A DNA stretch of 64,000 nt, taken from Enchytraeus crypticus. Taxonomy: Eukaryota > Annelida > Clitellata > Enchytraeida > Enchytraeidae. The translations under genes and the position numbers were made by a program. Shown here piece after piece: positions 56,353 to 64,000 of this stretch (the stretch's first letter is position 1; each line of letters starts with the position of its first letter). Under the pieces are notes generated by a model that saw only the letters and a list, made by a program, of their open reading frames with translations, was not told the origin of the DNA and did no database searches. Where the stretch lies: positions 971,501-1,035,500 of the forward strand of contig CAJHZI010000417.1 in assembly GCA_905160935.1 (NCBI GenBank), read 5' to 3'.

Positions 56353-56716
56353 ATATGAACATGATGTATTTGTACATGTAGATTTATGTTAAAGTGTTTG
56401 AACATGATGTATTTGTATGTGTAGATTTGTTAACATATGTGAACGTGATGTATTTGTAAATGTAGATATATTTTAATGTGTGAACATGACATAGTTGTAC
56501 GTGTATATTTATGTTAACATATGTGAACGTGATGTATTTGTAAATATAGATATATTTTAATGTGTGAACATGACGTAGTTGTACGTGTATATTTATGTTA
56601 ACATATGTGACTTGATGTATTTGTAAATGTAGATATATTTTAATGTGTGAACATGTATTTGTACGTGTAGATTTATGTTCACGTATATGAACGTGATGTA
56701 TTTGTAATACATGTAG
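56353..56716 (+). repeat. tandem array of the PRKAR1 exon 6 acceptor edge
   Basis: Units of about 43 bp: GTAGATTTATGTTAACATAT, GTGAACGTGATGTATTTGTA. The real edge is ACATGTAG|ATATACGTTAACGACACGTA then TGTGAGC. GTAG, ATAT/TTAT, GTTAAC and ATGTGA recur in order in every unit, about 8-9 copies. Confidence 0.85.
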
Positions 56717-56815
56717 ATATACGTTAACGACACGTATGTGAGCACCATTGGTGAGGGATTCAGCTTTGGAGAGCTGGCTCTGATCTACGGTACACCTCGT
56801 GCTGCTACCATCAAG
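56717..56815 (+). CDS. PRKAR1: PRKAR1 exon 6: phosphate-binding cassette of site A
   Basis: 33 codons, phase 0. [20 protein letters not shown] then [27 protein letters not shown] is the cassette whose Glu and Arg bind cAMP. Donor ATCAAG|GTTCCT. Confidence 0.95.
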
Positions 56816-56889
56816 GTTCCTGTCGATTGTCATCTAGTTGTTAGTCACTAGACACCATGGTTATCATCATTACTACTGACGATGATGAC

Positions 56890-57012
56890 AGTGGCGATGT
56901 CAGTAAGATTTTCGACCTAGGATCAGTATGTGCGGGGTTAAAATCCTGGGCTCCCCGTCACTGACATCGCTTTCTAGTGAGGAAACTGACGTTGACATTA
57001 GCTTTTTTTAAT
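56890..57012 (+). mobile_element. SINE1 in PRKAR1 intron 6
   Basis: GACAGTGGCGATGTCAGTAA to GACGTTGACATTAGCTTTTT. Confidence 0.8.
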
Positions 57013-57411
57013 CAATGAGAGCTGTTGGGTGTTCTAAGCAATAGCATTTTGTATTTATATGTATGGATGAATCAGTACTTTATGTCCTTGCAGAACACGA
57101 AGTCCAGTGCATGCACCTCACTGATTGGAAAGACTGGTGTTTATTGTAGTGCTCTCTATTGTTGTGTGAAAGCTTATGAAATTATTAAAGTTCAATCCTC
57201 AGTACTGTTCAAGTGTAAGTGAAACATTTGTGTCATCGGTGCAGGATGTTGTGTCTTTGTCTCTAATATCTAATTAGAACATGTGAGGCTAAAAGTCACG
57301 CCAAAACTCTTGCAATGATTGTTGTGTGTTACTCCTACATAGTACAAATAAAGAATTTATTTGCTTGGTATGGACTTTTCCATTCATCAAGAACATGTGA
57401 CAAGTTTTTAA

Positions 57412-57525
57412 GCTGGTAAGCTACTTGAAAGCGTTGCCAGTGACGAGCGAACCCAGAATTTGAACCCCGCGCGTACTGGTATTTGATCTGTGATCAAATA
57501 TCTTAACGACATCGCCACAGTGGCG
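57412..57525 (-). mobile_element. SINE1, diverged, in intron 6
   Basis: AAGCTGGTAAGCTACTTGAA, B box AATTTGAACCCCG, AACGACATCGCCAC end; internal insertion near 57480. Confidence 0.65.
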
Positions 57526-57724
57526 ATGTTTTTTAAAATCATGTTTTATAATTTTTGCAACCATGTTAAATGACAAAACGTAATCACTTGTGTAATCATC
57601 TCGCTCTTCAGCTCAGCATATTGTTAGAGATGAAGTTCTAATGTAATCTGAGGCCTCTTTCACAAGAGATCGTGTAGTTAGATTGCTTTACTGTGATTAT
57701 TTATTCGCTATAAGCAGTATACTG

Positions 57725-58140
57725 CAGTATACTCTCTCTAGTTTTCTGCCAAGTCGCAGATCCAAGATACATATTCCTACTTACATACAGCTTTCATTCT
57801 CCACAAAGAGAACTTGACCAATTAATGAGTGAATCCTTAACAAAATACTATGGTTTATCAGCACCTTAATGTTGCCTGGGATACTGAAGAATAGACCAAC
57901 CATCACCTGCCCGTATCGTCGGAGTCGATAAAGCATAAACTGAGGAAAGTAACGGGAAACCACCTCAGAAGCCATATCTTTTTCTAAGTGATAGGCTAAG
58001 GTATGGGTAAGGCATGGTCTTTTGCGAAGGGCTTAATTTGTTGATTTATGAAATGTTCTATATGGAGCGTTACAGCAGACCCGAGAATATGAATATGAAC
58101 CTGCCGCTGGGAAAAACACTGGAGAGTGAGAATGTAGCCT
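57725..58140. mobile_element. two SINE4 fragments in inverted (head-to-head) arrangement
   Basis: 57725-57865 is antisense 3' end (CTCTCTAGTTTTCTGCCAAG). 57880-58135 is sense (ATACTGAAGAATAGACCAAC to GGGAAAAACACTGGAGAGTG). Confidence 0.65.
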
Positions 58141-58321
58141 ATAACTTGGGAGTTTAAGGTGATTTCCAATTATCTTCTTTAATTCTTGCTCATTCGCCTC
58201 TTACGAATTCTGCAGTTTACGGTTGATGGATCTTAAGCGTACCAGATAAAACACGTGGACTATTTTACTCTATGCTAACCAATTTTTGATTTAAGTAATA
58301 ACTGTGTATTGTTGTCACTAG

Positions 58322-58381
58322 GCCAAGACTGACGTAAAGCTGTGGGGCATCGACAGAGACAGCTATCGAAGAATTCTCATG
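58322..58381 (+). CDS. PRKAR1: PRKAR1 exon 7 (60 nt)
   Basis: Acceptor TTGTCACTAG, donor CTCATG|GTTTGT. Encodes [20 protein letters not shown], 18 or more of 20 residues as in human RI-alpha; it contains the site A capping region. Confidence 0.96.
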
Positions 58382-59079
58382 GTTTGTCTATTGTCTATTC
58401 TAATAAAAACTAATACATGCACAACGATTAGCATCTGATTACAAATAAATGCCTACATAGCTGTCATAGATATTTTAACATAAATACTACACTAAAGCTA
58501 TAACATCACTTCCAGAGAATAGAAGCATGAGTAGTAGTTAAACACATAGAGATATAATGTTGTAGATAAACATAATGAAATCTTCACATTCTTAAATTCA
58601 CTTCTAGCGAAAACGAAGGAATTTACACTTGTAACGAAAGTTCTGTTGACTGCAGTCGACTGCAAAGCAAGGGATCTTTATTTGACCTCGTTAAAGTAAA
58701 TAATTATGCATATTAAATAAAATGTACATTTAGATAAAGGTAAAGATTCGTTTGTTTTTCTCTTACTGATGAACCGGGAACAAGACGGGTCGTCATACTT
58801 AAGTGCTCTTATAGTGTTAAACATTGCTAACTATGCTAACTATGCTACTATGAAGGAAATCTTTTCTAGAGAGTAAAGATGAAATAGGGGAAGGGGGATT
58901 ACAGAATATAATATATACCGAGAATGAGTAAATTGAGCAATTTTTGTGAACGCTTCCTAAATAGTGCATAGCATTTTGAATGCCTTCAGAATGCAAATTA
59001 TCTTTTGCATTATCCTCAAATAGTGGTATTTGCTGGTATGTGTGAGGATTCAGTACTAAATACATAAGTAAACATAAAA

Positions 59080-59360
59080 TAATAATAATAATAACCTCCA
59101 ATTGTTTCTTTAGAAGTGTCATGGCCGGCGACCGGTCTTCGAGACTGCTTTAAGTTTTCCTGGCAGATTATCAACCTTTCCATGATTAATTATATCTTTG
59201 CTACTAATAGCATCAATTGGCTTCAAGCTCTGATACATGATTAAGCCTCCATGGGTCCAAGGAGATATCCATCATTTGTTGACTGAGCTGACTTTGAACC
59301 CAGGCCACCTGCATCAAAGGCGAACACTCTATTTTGCGCTATGTACCCTCCTCTTTGAAT
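59080..59360 (-). mobile_element. SINE2, minus orientation
   Basis: Starts (AAT)nAACCTCCAATTG and ends with the antisense tRNA-like head (TTTGAACCCAGGCCACCTGC, TGTACCCTCC). Confidence 0.85.
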
Positions 59361-59379
59361 ATTTGAATGAGTATATAAT

Positions 59380-59453
<74 letters not shown>

Positions 59454-59454
59454 A

Positions 59455-60302
59455 TTTTCATAAAGTTTCAGAATCTTGCTCTTTTACCTTCTCAATCCGC
59501 CAAAAATCTTGGAGTCATATTTGATGAAAACCTTGACTTTAAATGCCATATCTCTTCTGTTTGTCGCGCTTCTTTCTTTCAGATTCGTCAGATTAGGCAA
59601 ATACGTCCATCCCTTACTAGAAATTCAGCCACTATCCTTGCTAATTCTATAGTTCATTCAAAGCTCGACTACTATAATTCATTATTACATGGGTTGCTTA
59701 CTTCTTCTCTCAATCGTTTGCAGCACGTCCAAAATTCTCTTGCATGTGTTGTTTGTAAGCCCTCTCGACTTCAATTTTGCTCTCTTTCTCTACTTCGCAG
59801 TCTTCATTGGCTCCCTGTTAATCAACGCATAAAATATAAAATAGCTCTATTAACTTTTAAAACTCTGCGATTTGGCAAGCCTTCGTACTTATCTGAAATT
59901 CTTCTTCCCTATCGTCCCTCACGTGCACTTCGCTGCACTGATTGGCAATGCCAATCTTCTCTCAGTTCCAAATATTCTCACGTCATTGGGCAGACGTTCA
60001 TTTTCTTACGCAGCACCCACAATCTGGGACTCTTTACCTGCTAATCTTCGCTCTTGTTCTTCTCTTTCAACATTCTCTAGCAAGCTTAAAACTTAACCTT
60101 TTCCCACCATAGACATAATCAATCTACCTTGACCGTTTTTTTATCACCGGACTGGCTTTCGTTTAGGACCTTACTTCTCCGCAGCACATTTCTTTCGCAG
60201 ATTGGTCTGGGTGAATTGATCTGTAGTGATGTGTGCTGTTGGGGACGTCTCTGACATCATCCCTGGATGAGGAAACGGACGTTAAACCTTTATTTATTAT
60301 TA
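59455..60302 (+). mobile_element. LINE-C (CR1/L2-like), 3' part, flanked by (TA)n
   Basis: The plus strand encodes the C-terminal reverse transcriptase region: SAKNLGVIFDENLDFKCHIS, LANSIVHSKLDYYNSLLHGL, SLLRSLHWLPVNQRIKYKIA, then after one frame change near 59930 SFSYAAPTIWDSLPANLRSC. The 3' UTR ends CATCCCTGGATGAGGAAACG then GACGTTAAACC and (TTA)n. (TA)n tracts bound it at 59380-59450 and 60303-60382. The 5' portion is missing. Confidence 0.9.
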
Positions 60303-60340
60303 TATATATATATATATATATAATTATATATATATATATA

Positions 60341-60381
<41 letters not shown>

Positions 60382-60560
60382 GGTGTATATATGAATGATA
60401 ATATGATCTTATCTGTATGTGCAGGAAATGGCATTTATAAAAGATAGGTTTGTACTTTTTGTGTGTATATGCTTAAATGTGCGATGTGTTCTTGTTTGTG
60501 TATTTATAGGAATATACAATAGGAGTAACTATTGAAATTTAATTGTCTTTACATTTACAG

Positions 60561-60621
60561 GGAAGTACTATACGTAAACGTAAGATGTATGAAGAGTTTC
60601 TCAGCAAAGTTCCTATTCTTG
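60561..60621 (+). CDS. PRKAR1: PRKAR1 exon 8 (61 nt)
   Basis: Acceptor ACATTTACAG, donor ATTCTTG|GTTAGT. Encodes [20 protein letters not shown], matching [20 protein letters not shown], the helix joining the two cAMP sites. Confidence 0.96.
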
Positions 60622-61140
60622 GTTAGTGTCAGTTCTATCCAAATCTTGTGAACTCTTCCTTTTATATTTTTCTATCTAAAGTTGCTATGCTCTCTCATAT
60701 TGCTCTCTTTCAGCATTTCCATTTGATATTACGGTAGCGAAGTAAAAATACCTCATTACAAGAAATTAGTACTCAAATGATACTTTTATTTGTAATGAAG
60801 TAGCCAGTATGTCTTGAGTATTTGTTACTTGTAACTAAAGTTCGAGCTTCTCAAACATCTAATCAAGCGTATCAGATAATTACATCACATTTGATATTCT
60901 GGAAGCTTGAATCGCTGTGTTAAGTAGCTGTGCGCCTGTTTTCGGGCGTTTAAACCCGAATATATGGTTTGAATACACCGCGTTGAACAAGGATTCTGTG
61001 TCTTAGAATATACTACAATCAGTGAAAATATTTCAATCAGTGCATCAGATGCCCTTGTGCTTCGGTTCATGGCATTCCATGCTGCCTGACGTTTAACAAA
61101 ACTACTATGGTGTATCCGACCATATGTTTGAATGTTTGTC
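60622..61140. other. PRKAR1 intron 8, first part, nothing recognised
   Basis: Unique AT-rich sequence. Confidence 0.4.
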
Positions 61141-61284
61141 ATTTCAAAGCATAGGTAGTGGCAAACTGAGAGAATGCAAGCACAACTGTGATGAGGTGGT
61201 AGTTCCTCAATCAGTGAATCATTAACGGTTTCTGATGTAATTAGGACGAGATTAACATCAATTATCTGAACTTGCTATAATTAG

Positions 61285-61695
61285 TCAACTATATCGTCTT
61301 CGTCTCTTTTGACTACTTATGCTTAGCTTCTGTCGATTTTTAAACCCAGCCCACCAGTCTTTCCCGGCTATTTTATTTTCTTGCCAGCTAGCAGGCATAC
61401 TAAGACTGTTTGCCTTGGCAAACTCATATGCTAACTCAGAGCATTGTTTTAGAGACAGTCCATGAAATTGATCTGCCAATGACTTCACATGTGCAGCTAG
61501 ATCTTGTTCCATTTGAGGACTGAACACAAAATGTCTAAGTGTTATGGCTGCATAGCCCACGACACTATTAGGATTAGTGTCACGCTTATCTATGAATCGC
61601 TTCAAAGTCATTCGATCCACATTGAAGTCCTTGGCAGCAGCCCGGATAGGTATTCCACCTCGAACTGCTTGAGAAGCTCGTTCTAAAACGTCCAC
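61285..61695 (-). pseudogene. pogo/Tigger-type transposase N-terminal fragment
   Basis: 136 codons on the minus strand. An N-terminal Psq-type helix-turn-helix (RASQAVRGGIPIRAAAKDFN then VDRMTLKRFIDKRD) is followed by a CENP-B-type segment (GLSKLQ-like LSLKQCSELAYEFAKANSLS, IAGKDWWAGFKNR), the order seen in pogo, Tigger and jerky-like proteins. The catalytic domain is absent on the left, so the frame ends early after SQKRRRR. It may be an exon-like start of a deleted element. No flanking duplication was found. Confidence 0.75.
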
Positions 61696-61893
61696 TGGTA
61701 CTTTACCTTTCTCAGATATTCTTTTATATATACGCGGTATAATGTTTAATCAATAACCTAAAACAATAAAAACTGGCATTAATTATAATTAGACGTAAAT
61801 TGTAGGCCTATGATCGATGAACAGCAGTCAATTAACGATCAACATCCTAGTAGGCTTATTAAATAACTAGGCCTACAGAACTAACTCTGATTC

Positions 61894-61969
61894 GGGTTAG
61901 TTGAGCCATCTTGAATAGGGTGAGTTGAGCCGGCTCAACTCACCCGATTCAATATGGCTCAACTAACCC
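61894..61969. repeat. 76-bp near-perfect palindrome (38-bp arms)
   Basis: GGGTTAGTTGAGCC and GGGTGAGTTGAGCC, then their inverses; 36 of 38 positions pair, with no loop. A fifth related word, GGCTCAACTAATCCACC, is at 62333. It lies 200 bp upstream of the transposase fragment, so it may be transposon end sequence. Confidence 0.9.
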
Positions 61970-62473
61970 CATTACTACCAATCTCTATTCAGCAGTAACC
62001 TATAAAAAACCGAGCCGTGTAGCCACCAACGAAATACGGCTATTTGTGTAGCAACACCATATGAATTATATACTACTACTTTAACTAAAAGCATATTGTG
62101 CGTATAAAAATAGAAGACAATGAAGTTTAAGCCTAGATTTTCGCTTTTCACTCAAAAAGTGTTTATTTTCAACAAATTGCAGAAGCGAAATTCGTCGCCA
62201 TCTTTAATATTTTAATTAGTGCAGAGTTGCCAAACTCTACAAAGTAACAAACTCTTCATAACTCTACAAACCATTCTCTGCCGGTTACCATTCTTACTGA
62301 GGCAGTAATAGCTGATGGATCAACTGTCCCGCCGGCTCAACTAATCCACCCTCCACCATGGGACAGCTTGATTTCGTGAACGACCGGCTACATGAGGCTT
62401 TTTTACACTTCACTGGTCAACCACTCTGCTTAGCCGAGCCAGCTCCTTTGAGCTTATCGTCCTAGCTCCTTCC

Positions 62474-62689
62474 TCATTGGCGTAAGATTAATTTTAAATT
62501 TGACAATGTTTCTTCAATATTGTTCAAATTAGTTAGGAGCAATGCAAATTCCCATTTTTCCATCCTCATGATGGGAAACTCTTTCATCTTTTCCACCGTG
62601 TAACGCGGTAAGTCAGTGAAATGCTTATTCTCATCGATAAATGAGATTGCCGACAAAATATCGGCGATCTCCTGTCTTGCTTTATTCAC
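62474..62689 (-). CDS. small open frame, 71 codons, unknown
   Basis: Reads [20 protein letters not shown] and later [20 protein letters not shown]. Composition is protein-like (charged helices). It sits between the pogo fragment and the exon 9 array and could be part of the element. No family recognised; no start or splice support. Confidence 0.2.
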   Translation of the reverse strand: MNKARQEIADILSAISFIDENKHFTDLPRYTVEKMKEFPIMRMEKWEFALLLTNLNNIEETLSNLKLILRQ

Positions 62690-62694
62690 CTTTA

Positions 62695-62839
62695 TTTTAC
62701 AGTTGCTGGTGTTTTATTGTAAAACAGAAAGTGAACCAATGGGAGCGCATTTTACAGTTGCTGGTGTTTTATTGTAAAATAAAAGGTTTGGACCAACGAG
62801 AACTTATTTTACAGTTGGTGGTGTTTAATTGTAAATCAG
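62695..62839 (+). repeat. 55-57 bp tandem copies of the PRKAR1 exon 9 acceptor edge, 2 extra copies
   Basis: TTTTACAGTTGCTGGTGTTT starts at 62695, 62750 and 62807. Each unit continues to a (CAG/AAAG) acceptor position and the first about 20 exon bases (TTTGGACCAATGGGAGCGC in the real exon; GTGAACCAATGGGAGCGC and TTTGGACCAACGAGAAC in the copies). Confidence 0.92.
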
Positions 62840-62961
62840 AGAGTTTGGACCAATGGGAGCGCTTGACAGTGGCTGATGCGCTGGAGCCCGTGCAGTTCGC
62901 TGATGGGCAGGAGATTGTGAGGCAGGGAGAACCCGGTGACGACTTCTTCATTATCACTGAG
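62840..62961 (+). CDS. PRKAR1: PRKAR1 exon 9: cAMP site B
   Basis: Acceptor GTAAATCAG, donor ACTGAG|GTAGCT. Completes Glu and reads [20 protein letters not shown] then [20 protein letters not shown], matching [20 protein letters not shown] and GEPGDEFFIILE. Confidence 0.96.
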
Positions 62962-63029
62962 GTAGCTCTACACTCGTTGTTGTTGTTGTTGCTAAGAAAA
63001 TTCAGATATGTTACGTTATATATTATTAT

Positions 63030-63110
63030 ATTCAGATATGTTAAGGTCCTTTTACTCATCCTTATGAGGAAACGGACGTTAAGCCTTTATTATTATTGTT
63101 ATTATTATAT
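63030..63110 (+). mobile_element. LINE-C-type 3' tail
   Basis: ATGAGGAAACGGACGTTAAG then CCTTTATTATTATTG. Confidence 0.55.
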
Positions 63111-63264
63111 CAAACAACTATGTAATCTGTGGCACACGTATCATGTAGGCTGCATGTAGGCAGCCACTATTGTCAAGCCCTAAAATAGAATTGACCTTAA
63201 TTAACGGGACCTTAATTAATATAAATTCTTTCAACCGACCCCACTTCATGCTAATCTGCAGACA

Positions 63265-63335
63265 TAATAAGAATAATAAGATAATACTAATAATCCAGAA
63301 TAATAAGATAATACTAATAATCCAGAATAATAAGT
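63265..63335. repeat. 30-bp repeat, 2 to 3 copies
   Basis: AATAATAAGATAATACTAAT plus AATCCAG. Confidence 0.85.
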
Positions 63336-63484
63336 AATACATGTATTTCTCTTAGTGTGTGTTTTACTGGTATTCGTTAAAAATAAATAATGAAACAGAA
63401 GTGATGAATATCTTCTTTTCACTACTTCAGTCTATGGATAGGGAGGCATGGGATATATTATAGACTACTGTTGTGTGTGTGCAG

Positions 63485-63566
63485 GGCAGCGCGCAGGTGC
63501 TGCAGAAGAAGTCGGATACTGGTGAACAAGTGGAGGTGGGAAAACTGGGACCATCAGATTACTTCG
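63485..63566 (+). CDS. PRKAR1: PRKAR1 exon 10 (last in window)
   Basis: Acceptor TGTGTGCAG, donor TACTTCG|GTTTGT. Encodes [20 protein letters not shown] then LGPSDYFG, matching [20 protein letters not shown] and [13 protein letters not shown]. The remaining exon(s) lie beyond 64000. Confidence 0.95.
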
Positions 63567-63829
63567 GTTTGTCCTTCATTTATCTCGTACAATATTTGAT
63601 CGTTCTAAGACTTATACCAATCATCTGATGTTTAAGGTGCTGCCTGGTTTAACTCCTGCCTAGAGTGCTTGCATCAGTGATGAAGCAAGCACTGGATTGG
63701 AATTTTCTTCTACTAATCCCGAGTCAGACAACTTACTCATAGTCTACCGCTCTGCCCTATTTACGAAACAAGTGCTTCAAATACTTCAAACTTTGAAATT
63801 CTCCGACTTTTCTTTCGAGGACTCTTTTT

Positions 63830-63893
63830 GGTTATAGACTATAAAGGAAGAAGGGACCTGCCAATGGGCAGTGCATTAAGAGAGAGAGAGAGG
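63830..63893 (+). mobile_element. LINE-A 3' end fragment with (GA)n
   Basis: GGACCTGCCAATGGGCAGTG then CATTAAGAGAGAGAG. Confidence 0.65.
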
Positions 63894-64000
63894 CTCTCCA
63901 AATGTGCTAATATATCTTGACCTGTGCTTTAAACATTAGAGCTGAAGCGTTACTCTTGTAAAATCACCCGTGAGAATTTCCAATTGAATTGCTGAGTTGC

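Larger units (their letters stand above)
47056..63566 (+). other. PRKAR1: PKA type I regulatory subunit gene (10 exons, 3' end outside window)
   Basis: This subunit holds the PKA catalytic subunit inactive and releases it on binding cAMP. Ten exons encode about 328 residues: dimerisation/docking domain (about 15-60), linker with pseudosubstrate RRGAV (type I; type II would have RRxS), cAMP site A with [14 protein letters not shown], and most of site B. About 55 residues (EIALLMNRPRAA onward in human RI-alpha) are missing because the window ends. All phases agree. RI-alpha and RI-beta cannot be told apart in an invertebrate. Several exon edges are duplicated in the introns. Confidence 0.94.

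Noticed and set aside
56384-56833. 149-codon minus-strand frame
   Set aside because: Covers the exon 6 acceptor array and the antisense of PRKAR1 exon 6.

Overview
The window is nuclear DNA from an invertebrate bilaterian animal, probably marine. It is AT-rich, has long introns, short exons with GT-AG boundaries, many microsatellites and minisatellites, tRNA-derived SINEs, non-LTR retrotransposons and Tc1/mariner and hAT DNA transposons. Tyrosine hydroxylase points to a bilaterian with catecholamine or tyramine-type amines. The phylum cannot be read from the sequence. I saw no LTR element and no virus-like element.

Layout. (1) 817-2474, plus strand: the last two exons of a gene I do not recognise. 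(2) 28331 down to 6119, minus strand: a complete tyrosine hydroxylase (TH) gene in 11 coding exons, tail to tail with gene 1. All three iron ligands are present, as is the N-terminal PKA-type site RRRSLIDDAR. (3) 39472 down to 36771, minus strand: three exons of an acyl-CoA-binding protein (ACBP/DBI). (4) 43510 down to 43319, minus strand: one well-bounded coding exon of unknown identity. It is either the 5' part of the ACBP transcript or another gene. (5) 47056 to 63566, plus strand: ten exons of a type I regulatory subunit of cAMP-dependent protein kinase (PRKAR1). The gene leaves the window before the end of its second cAMP-binding domain.

Between and inside the genes there are about 15 copies of a tRNA-derived SINE (SINE1), three further SINE families (SINE2-4), three LINE families (A, B, C), an hAT element nested in a LINE and itself holding another LINE, a mariner transposon with about 195-bp terminal repeats, two MITE-like elements and a pogo-type transposase fragment.

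The most striking structure is at the splice sites. In TH, PRKAR1 and the unknown plus-strand gene, many exon edges are flanked by tandem arrays whose unit is a copy of that exon edge: the last or first 10-50 coding bases, the splice signal and some intron. Examples are the TH exon 1 donor (40-bp unit), exon 8 donor (55 bp), exon 3 donor (49 bp), exon 10 donor and acceptor and exon 11 acceptor, and the PRKAR1 exon 3 donor, exon 6 acceptor and exon 9 acceptor. The arrays put intact-looking decoy splice sites next to the real ones. They suggest that introns in this genome grow by tandem duplication seeded across exon-intron junctions. Functionally TH and PKA are linked, because PKA phosphorylates the TH N-terminus, but their closeness here may be chance.
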